Shown here piece after piece: positions 52,891-62,728 of a stretch of 64,000 nt of DNA. A program made the translations under genes and the position numbers. This DNA comes from Circinella umbellata (Eukaryota; Mucoromycota; Mucoromycetes; Mucorales; Lichtheimiaceae). Location: assembly GCA_025093555.1 (NCBI GenBank), contig JAIWNF010000104.1:1-64000 (forward strand), given 5' to 3'. How positions within the stretch are numbered: position 1 is the stretch's first letter; the number at the start of each line of letters is the position of its first letter. The notes under the pieces were generated by a model. It was not told the DNA's origin, ran no database searches, and saw nothing but the letters and a program-made list of their open reading frames with translations.

Positions 52891-54222
52891 GGGAATGACT
52901 ACAGGCGCGCCAATTTTGAACAGGCATCTTAGTAACATGGCGCGCCCTTCGTCTACCCTTCATCTACCCTTTTTCTTCACTTATTCAAAATATTCACAAT
53001 CTTAACAATACTTATTAACAATATATTTAACGTACTGTGCCAATCGAACATAGAGTTTCTTTCTATTTATACGCCATAAGATATACTCAAAAATCACTGA
53101 AGCAAAAAGTTATAAAAGAATGCAATACGTATACTTCTGTAACTATACAAAGAAGCCAATAGCAAAGGAGCGAAGCAGTATGACATTACTATAATACGTA
53201 CTATATAATGCTTGTGCTATAAATAAACGAAATTACAAGAAAAGGACATATGAATTATAATATAGAATGGGTGAGCTATAGGAGCAGCTCACAAAAAGAT
53301 CACGTATCAACATTTATTACGTAGGATAAGGGAATAATCTGTATAATATAAATTACCAAGTAAGAGAGTACGTACCATATAAATAGGGAAGATGAAAGAA
53401 ATTGGGTCATACGTAGTATAACGAAAAAAAAAGATGACATAAATATAATAATACAAAACGATAAAGAAAATTAAATCAATCATATTAAATTATGAATAAC
53501 AATAGTTTCTAGAAATCTCTCTTAAAGGCATAATTTTCGTCTTGTGGCTGATCGTAAACTCTCGAGTCAAGATTTTGATTCTTAAACAAGCATCCTCAAA
53601 TGAAATATTGGTGTAGTCTTTTTGAATGAGTCAAGAACAAGAACACTTTGTATGAAAGATAGTGGCATAGTTTTCAAATGTTATTGTTTTTTATAATGAA
53701 CCTATGTTAAAGAATCCTGCTGGTCCATGGATCCCATAATAGCAAGCTTATATTAATATGTACAACACCTATTATTAATTTTTGTACAATATTTCCATTG
53801 CATAAATATTTCAATATGTGATTACTAAAACCTTTGAAAGTAAAAATAAAAATTGAATATGATTTTTTACTTTATATGAATTAATTCTTAATTTGATTTG
53901 ACCCATTGGATATAATAGATTAAAAAGAAGTTAATATGTATATCTTTAATAGTTTTCCAAATGGCTTGATATTTTTATTATCAAAAAGTATTCAACTGAA
54001 GAACGATGATGATTCAACCGGACTATCATATTTTTATTAATAATTCTTTTATTTAAAGTAGAGAAAATTCAGTTTAAATAAGATATGCTTCATATAGCAA
54101 ACTTGAACAAGAGCAAGCAAAGTAAAACAGACGAAGGGCGCGCCATGTTACTAAAGTGCCAGCTCAGAATTGGCGCGCCCCTCGTCTGACTATCAAGTTT
54201 TGGCGCGCCCGTAGTCATTCCC
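52891..54222. mobile_element. 1.33-kb DNA element with GGCGCGCC-rich inverted ends and 8-bp TSD
   Basis: Starts GGGAATGACTAC and ends with its reverse complement. The flanks carry the identical octamer TATTATTT (52883-52890 and 54223-54230), an 8-bp target duplication as made by hAT and a few other superfamilies. GGCGCGCC, very rare in such AT-rich DNA, occurs at 52904 and 52939 on the left and at 54137, 54172 and 54202 on the right. The right end carries one extra unit of about 34 bp. TTAGTAACATGGCGCGCC is shared by both ends. The 1.2-kb interior is AT-rich and has no reading frame, so the element is non-autonomous. The superfamily is inferred from target-duplication length only. Confidence 0.85.
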
Positions 54223-54540
54223 TATTATTTTGGCAAAATGTTTTTTCTACATTATGAATATGCGTACTTATATTATCAATATCAAAACTTATGAATTGTT
54301 ATTATAGTTTTACGTAGCATTTCATCATTTTTTTTCGGTACAGCTTCACTTGAATTACTAATACTAGCATTAATCAATTTAGCTTTAAACGAAAACTAAA
54401 AGTTACTGTATCAGATCCTCATATCTTAAGATGTATTTGTGTATTTGAATCGAATTTAGCACAGAACTTATTGTATTATTTTTAGTGAACAACACGAAAC
54501 TGAAGATTGTGAGTGAACTTTATATCATTAGTCATTTTTA

Positions 54541-55234
54541 CTATAGATCTATTATTATTAAATTTACCAAATACAATACAGTATTATACAGGCTATCAGA
54601 ATCGTTCAATTTACTGCTCGTAACTACAGTAAATCCATAATCATACATCAAACCTTGAAGATATTTTTTTTCTTCTCCTTCTATTCTCACCAACCACTTG
54701 TTCTCGTACTTCATTTCTTCATAATCTTTCTTAAAACGTTCTTTGGCTTCTTCTGTTAGTTCCCACGAGTCAGTTTTTGAAGTCTGGGATGTTATGTTTC
54801 TTGGTCTTTTCTTGTTAGATAATATTTTCTTTTTAGCACCTTCAAACGTTTTTTTCAACTCTTTCCAGTTGACGTCATCCTAGAAACCAATTATTTAGTC
54901 AGAAGAAACTATAATAAACAAGCTTCTATACTACGTATACTCACAATAACTTGGTTTTCGAACTGCGTACTTTGGCAAACCCCCTTACATCTTTTAATCC
55001 AAGTACGCTTTATATCTGTTCTTAAATCCGTGCACAAATCTGCCTCTTTTATACATTCTTCAAAAAAATCTTTCATTGAAAATGCTATGCCTAGGTCTTC
55101 GCATTGTCGGATATATTTTTTTAACACTAAAAGCACAGAATATGAATTAGCAAATAGTTTATTAGTCGACATTTCTATAACTTACGTTCATTTGCCTGAA
55201 TGTCATTGTTACTACTCTCAGAAGAAGTTGTCAT
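54541..55234 (-). pseudogene. Nuclease-like family, locus D (N-terminal half only)
   Basis: Exons 55234-55186, 55126-54945 and 54879-54541 join in frame from MTTSSESSNNDIQANE through DFFEECIKEADLCTD, DIKRTWIKRCKGVCQ and DDVNWKELKK to NKWLVRIEGEEKKYLQGLMYDY, and stop at 54541. It aligns with exons 1-3 of locus C and keeps an open frame there, but the downstream exons with the nuclease motifs are absent, so it is a truncated paralogue. It could still express a 190-residue protein. It lies tail-to-tail with locus C, the GGCGCGCC element between them, and 91 bp from the Harbinger element. Confidence 0.65.
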
Positions 55235-55331
55235 GAGAGCCGTTGTTGCTAGGGATCAAGTATTTTTGGGAACAATATAATGCAAAAGAGAGGTAATTGC
55301 TACGCGACGAGCCAAGTGTTGTTAGATCAGC

Positions 55332-55462
55332 CGCAGCGGTGCTGTTACACCCGCTGTTGTGTTAAATTTAACAGCTTGATAACAGCACCGCTGCGTGGGG
55401 GTAGCTGTTATGTGAGCTGTTAAATTTAACTTTTTTCTTGAAAGCTGTGAAATTTCACAGCT
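55332..55462. repeat. Palindrome cluster at the left end of the Harbinger element
   Basis: CGCAGCGGTGCTGTTA at 55332-55347 is repeated as an exact inverted copy at 55380-55395 (16-bp perfect stem, 32-nt loop). The loop holds the palindrome GTTAAATTTAAC (55361-55372). A further perfect 20-bp palindrome, AGCTGTGAAATTTCACAGCT, lies at 55443-55462. These could be transposase-binding or promoter sites for the Myb-like gene that starts at 55540. Confidence 0.85.
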
Positions 55463-55539
55463 GTTTGAATTCAAAATAAAAAATTACTACAGAATTGTAA
55501 AAACTTTCCCTCTACACCCTCATCAGAGAAAAAAGACAC

Positions 55540-56069
55540 ATGCCTACTACTCCAACTACTACTTCTACCATTGTTTTTGGTACCAACATCCAACGCAAGA
55601 AGAAAGGTAAAGACTTTACCAAAGCTGAAGACATCGGGCTTGTTGAAGCATATTTTGGCGTCACCACCCGGCCAGAAGTAGGAGACGACATGACTGATGA
55701 AACCATATGGTCTTTTATCAAATCCGCATTCATTACGAAAACTCGAGATTCGCAATCCCCGGATACCACTTCATCGAAGTGTCAATATTTCTCTGCGAAT
55801 TACGCGAAAGTGATGGCCCAGCCACATAGTGGTGAAAACGACAATGATATAATGAGCTAATTTTGCATCTATATAAAAACTTCAGCAACTAAAGTTAGCA
55901 GGCAATTAACAATGACATATAGTATGAACGGCCTGCGAAAAGTATGTCGACTCCCGTCCCGCCAATAGTGGCAAAAACTTCGGATTGAAGCATATATGGT
56001 ACTTACGGAAAGAAGAGCCCAAATGGAAGCCTCAAGCTCCTAAGTCAAACAACGGAGCAGAGATGGTGC
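55540..56069 (+). pseudogene. Harbinger Myb/SANT-like DNA-binding protein
   Basis: First exon 55540 to about 55855 has an open frame (KGKDFTKAEDIGLVEAYFGV ... DDMTDETIWSFIKSAF ... YFSANYAKVMAQPHSGEND), the usual Myb/SANT-like trihelix of PIF/Harbinger second proteins. A second segment at about 55935-56069 reads ACEKYVDSRPANSGKNFGLK and HIWYLRKEEPKWK, as expected for the continuation, but no clean donor and acceptor join the two, so the gene may be broken or the intron misread. The second segment overlaps the 3' end of the transposase gene on the other strand. The role would be nuclear import of the transposase and binding of the element ends. Confidence 0.6.
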
Positions 56070-56874
56070 ATTAACATTAATGACCTCGTCAAACAAAGGG
56101 GATTTATGTAAGACGTTGATGTCATTACATGAGCCAGGAACACCAAAAAACGAATGCCATATCCATAAGTCATGTGAAGCGACAGCTTCAAGGATGACAG
56201 TGGATGTACCTTCTTTACCATAAGTACATACTGGCCCAACCAGTCGGACAGTTATTCCACCTTCAATGCATGCAATCCAAGGATCCAAGGATGCCTGGAA
56301 ACCCGCGTGCTTCACCAAGGGCCAACAGACGTTCGAGGTCTTGCTCATTAGGGGCTCGAAGATATTCTTCCCCAAAGCACTCGATAACCCCTTTGCAGAA
56401 TTCATTCAAATAGTTTCGCGCTGTTGTCTCACTGATCTTTAAATACTCGTCGACAGCATCAGCAGAACCACCATACGCAATCATACGCATAGCTGCAGTA
56501 CCTTTGACATACAGATGTATCCCAGGCTTTCCCGCAGCATCAGTTCTTTCTTGAAAGTACTCATACTTTGTTTCAAGTTCTTGCATGATACACAAAAACA
56601 ATTCACGTCCCATACGAAAACGACGACGAAAATATGAGGCATCGTATCTGGGAACAGGTACAAAATAATCTTCCATGATTATTTTTTTAAAAAGGGCACG
56701 ATTACGTTTAATAACTTTCTTTTTCGGTTTTTCGATAGTAGAATTCGTGATGAGATTTTTTTTTCGGGAATGTTGTAAGACACGAGCAGCAATTTGTCGT
56801 GCATTAATACTATTTCTCTCCATTTGCTCATCGAGATCACGTTTTTGTTTACGGTTTTTGAAGAATTTAGACAT
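56040..56874 (-). pseudogene. PIF/Harbinger DDE transposase (DDE_Tnp_4, ALP1-like), broken
   Basis: Reads from MSKFFKNRKQKRDLDEQ (ATG at 56874) through YDASYFRRRFRMGRELFL, a helix-turn-helix region (YGGSADAVDEYLKISETT) and GFPGILGSLDCMH, where the first catalytic Asp lies. Then a TGA replaces the usual Trp after CMH. The frame changes near 56235 and continues YGKEGTSTVILEAVASHDLW and FFGVPGSCNDINVLHKSPLF, with the second catalytic Asp in NDINVL. It stops at 56040, before the expected third acidic residue region (KDVERAFG-type), which is deleted. So there are three lesions: nonsense, frameshift and 3' truncation. Confidence 0.85.
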
Positions 56875-56976
56875 CGTTGTTGTATTAATGAACAGAATCA
56901 ATAATTTTATGAAGAGGAACAACTTATTAAAATTTTTGGTGTTGACAATTTTGTAACAGCACCGCTGTGGCTGGTC

Positions 56977-59057
56977 TTAAGGAAGAGAGCGAATGATGGC
57001 TGCGGACAGCAGGTACTAAAAGTCGTGATCGTGCCATCCCCCCATGACTGTATTTATTTTATTCCGCTGTGTTTGGTCGTGCCATTGCTCCTTCCTTACT
57101 ACCCTGCTCTGTAAGTTGTACCTTTGCATAAATAATATTTTCTGACATACAATGAGGCCAAAAAACCGGTGCTTTTGTTTTGTTTTGAATAATTTTTTTT
57201 TTGGTTCACGAGTATAATGATAATGAATTACCTTATTCAACTTATTAAAAGCACATGACAAATTAAAAATAAAAATATCGTACATTTATATTATATATAG
57301 AGTACGAAATTATAACAGGGTTTGAATAAAAACTATAAATAATGCGAAAATTGGCTATATCCTTTTGCTAGAGGAAAAATTTAGAAATAATATAAATTTT
57401 AGTAGTAAAAAACCATAGAATAGGCACAATAACTATTGAAAAAAAGATGAAGACCAAATATGTATTTATATAAGCTAAACTATTTCCCAAAAATCATATT
57501 TGGAATTGTAATAATGTATAAGTCAAGTTAACATACGTGTCATGTACTTCCATTAACTAAAAGTAATACTTACATTGGTAGAGTTTGAGTAAAAGATATT
57601 CATTACGTATTACCTGATAAATAAGAATAATCTATCATCTATACACAGATATGATCTTATTATTATGTAGCCTGTATATCATAATACCAGGTATCAATGG
57701 ATAGTTAAAACGGCAGAACAGTAAGACATGATCAAGGACAGAGGAGTCAAATTATGAAGGGATGGTACGATTTTTGGTTGCTGTCGCTGCGGACTAGAAA
57801 TGTATCTTTCGTTATCCGCGACACGTAACACAGGTTTGCTCCGCTGTTTTCTTGCATTATTTTCTATCGACTGATTGTGTAACATTATATCACCCAAATA
57901 CATCTGCTCTATTAAAAACCGATAATATAATGAAAAAATTAACATATAAAACAGCGTTTGCCTGCCTCGTTCCGCTTCGGGTCACTCAACGGAAAAAACG
58001 TCGAGGGGGTAAAACACCCTTGACCCCCAAAAAGGCGCTTCGCGCCTGGTAGCGACGATGCCCATGAAGGCTGTATAATTGTTTTGGGAATTCAATCAAA
58101 TAAAAAATAAACTGTATTAGTATAGTAATAAGGTGTCTCCAGGATGGAATAGAATTTTACTAAACGAAAAGCATAAAAATTAAATAATATTAATGCTATG
58201 ACTGTATAACTTACTACTGTGGTAATAATATGGTGAGAAGTGTACTCTAGTTTTGTAATAATCACTATCTTTGATAGATAAAAGAAATTAAAAGGGAGTG
58301 GGCTATTATTCATTGAGCAGAAAGTATATTATTTACTGACACATTAACAGGTTGTTCATGAAATTTCTGGAATTTAATAAAAAAGGAACAAAATATATAA
58401 AAGTTAATAAAAGTAGAGTTGATCTTATCGAATTTTTACAAAAGTACGTAAGGGTTATTGTTGAAAGAAACATTAACAGTTTAAGATGTACAAAGTCATT
58501 ATGAAAATGAAGGAGAAGGTGGAAGAGAAGAAGTGGAGAATATTTCATGATAGCCGACATTCTTTGTAATAAGGTGATGAGCTTGCCTATCTTAATTAGT
58601 CATTATAAACAAATTTCTGTAATCTGTAACGCGTGAAAATGCAATGTATAATTATATAATTCCGTTTTGAAGTTTTAACACATTTAGAGTATATTAAACT
58701 ACTAGTTTCTGAAGCTTTAATTGATGTATGGTCGGTTGTCAAATACTGTATTTTCTTCTAATTTGTCTGACGAATCCATTATAACAAGTGCGTAAAATGT
58801 AGCCAGAATTGGATTTTAAGTATGATTTCCGTAATATTTTTCAGCATCTGATTTTTGTAAAATCAATAATAATCTTTTGCCATACCAACGTACAAATCTG
58901 TTCCCAGATTATATATTGTTTAGTCGCCATGTTGAAAGTAAGGCTCAATTTGGAGCCCTGATATACCTGCGAAGGTAACATTTATTATTGGTAACAAGCG
59001 AGAAACTGATCTCATAATTTCAGTGACCGCCATTAAAAAAAATATATAAACCATGTT
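56977..59057. other. Intergenic DNA with a GC-rich hairpin cluster
   Basis: No gene supported. At 57972-58046 three short GC-rich inverted repeats follow each other: CCG-CTT-CGG (57972-57980), GGGGGT paired with ACCCCC (58005-58010 and 58023-58028) and GGCGC-TTC-GCGCC (58034-58046). The rest is AT-rich. Confidence 0.6.
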
Positions 59058-59970
59058 TCACTTGCTGCATGAAAATTGATAAAATTTGTTAGTGCACTGT
59101 GGGGTTGACAAATGGTTCAGATATCAACAGGTCATATATACCATGTAGCTTGAATATAATAAGGGTACGTACGTAATCACTTTTCAATAGTAGACTATTA
59201 AATGACGCCAGTGCTCTCCCCCCCTTTTTTTTTCTTTTCATTCATTCATTCGCACATCCCACTTTTAATAAAAAAAATTCAAGCAGCATGACATAATATA
59301 AGAACCATTGGCTTTTGTTCTTCTATGACTGCATCTTGACATAATTCTTTTAGTTTGATCAAAAGTGCTATTATTATTATTTCTTGTATATATTTATTTT
59401 TTTGGTGTCAAACTAGCATTTCTTTTTTGTTTCTTTTACATTTTACACCCTTTTATACTATCAGTCATATTCAAATAAATGCTTTACTGTGTTCAGGTAA
59501 ACAATTATAATTTTATTGTTTGTATAAGAACCTTTTTTTTTTATAAACTAATTATAATAGCTAATGTATTGTATTTTTTACCTTTTAGTTCATTAGAGAC
59601 GCGCCAGTGGAGCTTACTCTTAGTGTAGTTTCATGAACGTTGTGTGTAACCTAACAATGTCCTTATACCCGATCCACTCTAAAAGGATAACTTTGCTACT
59701 CTCAGTAGCTTTTTCATAAACTCTGTAAGTGTTCCCATACTTGTAAAAGTGTAATGAACTTTTTACTAATTCATATTTTATGCATTTATCAGTGATCAAG
59801 AATCAATTTTATTTCCGCTTCTCATGAGACGTATTTTGTACACGACATCGACAAATTTCATAGTATATTTCAAAACCAAATTTTTTTAAAAGTGTATGAA
59901 AGAAGTAGCTTTATACACAGATTCAAGAATGAAGCGTACTTTAATAAAAAGATGTAAGAGGGTTTGCCAA
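59058..59970 (+). pseudogene. Locus E: duplicated flank and first exon of the nuclease-like gene
   Basis: Aligns with 49049-49972, including the acceptor TTTATCAG and the start of the first recognisable exon of locus C (59790-59970, with KEVALYTDSR-like coding remains). It has extra small indels and ends abruptly at GGTTTGCCAA where a family-2 MITE begins. It is non-functional and is the 3' truncated duplicate of locus C's 5' part. Confidence 0.7.
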
Positions 59971-60107
59971 TCATATAACGATATTTTTGCTAAAACCATA
60001 CCGGATATCGTTATATAAAATTAACGATATTTCCCCACTTAATCTGTCTTGGGCCCCAAAAGACCCTATTGTTATATCGAATATCGTTATAGCGAGCGGT
60101 AACGGTA
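59971..60107. mobile_element. Truncated family-2 TA-MITE
   Basis: The right part (ACGATATTTCCCCACTTAAT, CTGTCTTGGGCCC, and the end ATAGCGAGCGGTAACGGTA) is the reverse complement of the left end of the MITE at 50482. Several ATATCGTTATA words occur. The left end is not clear, so the copy is truncated or rearranged. Confidence 0.75.
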
Positions 60108-60239
60108 TACAATTTATTAAACTAATAAAGCAGGTTAAATATGTATAATTATTATTACAGTGAAGAGTTAAAGATGCATCATAGTACTGGTTGAAATTAA
60201 GGTGAATAAACAGATTGATAATCTTCTTTACTTATGAAA

Positions 60240-60600
60240 AACATATATCACTTTATTTTCAGAAAAGTAAAACATGGATGACTTTCGCTTATAAGTATTC
60301 AACTTTTTCAAGCGTATAACATTATATATGATATGATATAATTCTTTCATGGAAAATGACAAAGTATAATATTAAGAAGTCTTGGATTTGCGTATTTCCT
60401 TGGTTTATTTGGTCTACAAGTTATACTTTTACAACAAGTTCCAAAAAACGAATGCATCGAAAACCCACAAAGTTGCTACTAAGAAACTTGATTTCTCAAA
60501 AAAATTCTAAATGTTTGTATGTGAAATCTCTTCTGAATTGAAAAACACGCGTACATTGTTATGGATAATGACTAGTGGTATTCATATAATCAAAAAGATT
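60240..60600 (+). repeat. Duplicated block a, copy 2
   Basis: Direct-strand partner of the inverted block at 48482-48850. With the direct block b it shows that the duplication was accompanied by an inversion. The short frame at 60356-60541 is not conserved. Confidence 0.7.
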
Positions 60601-62164
60601 CTGTAAACAAATATATCCCCACTTTCACAAGCATTTTAGTAACTTTATTAATATGAAAAAAAAAAAATATAACTGTGCGTTTTTAGTAAATTCTTACCAA
60701 TAGTATACACAAACTTTTTATTGTTGAATTGATTTTGGGAAGTTCGTTCCTGATTATTTATTATTATACTCATTTAATTAATCTGCCAATTTTTATTGGC
60801 AGAGACAAATATTTATACACTGTGATCCTATAAAAAAATAATTACCCCTGAATCTTTTTCCCTGCTCCACAATTGGGCTTTTCTTATTACTTTATATACG
60901 AACTGTCTCAAAGAGACATTAAAAAAAATTTCAAGATATATAATAAAGATTATAGAGGCAGGATATAATAATAGTTTTTGTTCATGTGGTTCAAAAGGAA
61001 AATTCAATGTTTATTTGGTATAGTATAAGTGGAACAATGAACTTAAAAAAAAGAGCGGGATTTTTTAGTTGGAATGGTGACGATGACGGTGTGGTCGTGA
61101 TCGATTCACGCGATCTGAAGGTCGCACAGTTTTGTACTACCGTATCAGGGTATGCTTTTGTTCTTTTAAAGAGTAAATTAATGGGTTGGTACAACGGAAC
61201 AAAAAAGTTACCTTTTCTGAAGAAGGTAAGTTATAAAAGAATCAGGAGTGGATCTATGAGCTTTAGTATTTTATTATCATAATCTTTATTGTAGAGAAAG
61301 AGAAAGAATAAAAATGATAATAGTAGATTAATCAATGGTATAGAAAAAAGATTTCCAGTCGTAATAATCTTGTTGGCGACAGTGTTATATTTGTCCTTAA
61401 ATATGCAAGAAAAAAATTAACGCAAGAAGAGAGCAAGGAGTAGCCCAAAAAAAAGCGGGGTATATATGTATAATTATGGGCGTCTATAAGTTACACTTTG
61501 TAGTAATTAAGTATAATAATAACAAGCAAAGTGCTGCAAAAGCTAAAAAAAATATCTGGGAATGTGTGCATCGTCGGGCGGTCAGGGGAGCATAAGCATT
61601 TAAAGGTCCCTTCACGCGCGGTCATCTGAAACCAACAACCGCCTGTTTCCGAGGGAAAGAATAAGTAATAAAATACAATATAACCCTTTGCTCTCATGAT
61701 AATAATAGCCCTACTGCCCTTTGTGTCACCGTCGCATAGGCAACAAACTTACTATAACAACCCATTATAAATCTTTTGCATTTCTTTTTTCCTTCTGTTT
61801 TTTTCTCTCCCTCCCTTCTTTTCCTCCTTTCGTATTTCTAAATAACGATCAAAACGCATCTTAATTATATAAAAGAATTTCCGTTTTACTTCTTAAATCT
61901 TGTTCATTTCCCTTTTTTTTATCGTTTCATTTATATTTATATTTATATTTTACTTTTATTTTATTTGTTCTGTATAATTACTTTATACTTTCCACACTAC
62001 ACTTGATTGTTATACTATTGGGATTTTTGTTTTCCTCGTTTTTTTTATTGTTGTTCTTTAAATATCTTGCATCCTAAAAAAAATCCTCTTTATTTTTTCT
62101 GTTCTTCAAAAAAAAATAATAATCTTGAAGTAACTCCCACCCAAGAAGCCTAGAAAAAATTCAA
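60601..62164. other. Intergenic DNA; possible RCC1-like remnant
   Basis: A frame at 60986-61282 reads FFSWNGDDDGVVVIDSRDL, VAQFCTTVSGYAFVLLKSK and LMGWYNGTK, resembling one degenerate RCC1/WG-like repeat, but it is isolated and short. 61740-62160 is the pyrimidine-rich leader of the next gene. Nothing else was recognised. Confidence 0.35.
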
Positions 62165-62728
62165 ATGCGCGAATCTACAAGTTTGGGTGATACCAAAGTA
62201 CTGAATTATCCAACATCTCATCATCGTAGTACCCCACGATATCCACATCAATTACAACATTATAGTGACACCGCAAATAATGCTGATGACAATAATATCG
62301 TTTCACTACCTTCCATGGATACCAAAATACCTGAGGAATTTTTACCTCGTCCAAGTTCATGTATAAGTACAAGTACCAGTAGTACGAGTAGTAGTAATAG
62401 TAGCAGTAATTCATCCCATACAAACGGCAACTATATATATTCTATTCCTAGACCGCATAATAATGCACTTCCACCATCCTCTTCTCCATCAACAACACCT
62501 TCATTCCAAGCTCAATGGCTGTTTTTCAGTAATTCACGATGGATTCCGTTGGATATTCAGAGTCATTCAAAATTGGAACGTACATTACAGTTAGGAGGCG
62601 TTTTTGTTGACATTCAAGATAGTCATTTTCCTGACGTGCCCCGAATTAGGGTATTTCCTGGAGCTGATTATTTGTCTTATCTTGGTATTCGATACCGTAT
62701 TAGTCGTGTTTTACTTCCTGCACTATGA
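62165..62728 (+). CDS. Small protein with WWE-like C-terminal domain
   Basis: Single-exon frame of 187 residues. The N-terminal 110 residues are low complexity: His/Tyr/Pro-rich, then a Ser/Thr run. The C-terminal 75 residues look folded: QAQWLFFSNSRWIPLDIQSH, KLERTLQLGGVFVDI, and GIRYRISRVLLP. The W...W.P.D...LE pattern and closing basic R.R.SR strand recall WWE domains, which bind ADP-ribose or sit in ubiquitin/ADP-ribosylation proteins, but also the N-terminal domain of DDHD phospholipases. No catalytic domain is present. The ATG at 62165 is preceded by an A-rich, in-frame-stop-containing leader. The frame is real given its composition; the function is inferred weakly. Confidence 0.6.
   Translation: MRESTSLGDTKVLNYPTSHHRSTPRYPHQLQHYSDTANNADDNNIVSLPSMDTKIPEEFLPRPSSCISTSTSSTSSSNSSSNSSHTNGNYIYSIPRPHNNALPPSSSPSTTPSFQAQWLFFSNSRWIPLDIQSHSKLERTLQLGGVFVDIQDSHFPDVPRIRVFPGADYLSYLGIRYRISRVLLPAL

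Larger units (their letters stand above)
55325..56976. mobile_element. PIF/Harbinger transposon, defective
   Basis: Inverted ends of 24 bp with two mismatches: GATCAGCCGCAGCGGTGCTG on the left, and the reverse complement of the right end starts GACCAGCCACAGCGGTGCTG. It is flanked by TTA on both sides (55322-55324 and 56977-56979), the 3-bp target typical of PIF/Harbinger. It carries the two expected genes in convergent order: a Myb/SANT-like protein on plus and the DDE transposase on minus. Both appear damaged. Confidence 0.85.

Noticed and set aside
57694..58052. Frames of 83 and 66 codons over the hairpin cluster
   Set aside because: They coincide with GC-rich inverted repeats and show no domain, so they are treated as by-products.
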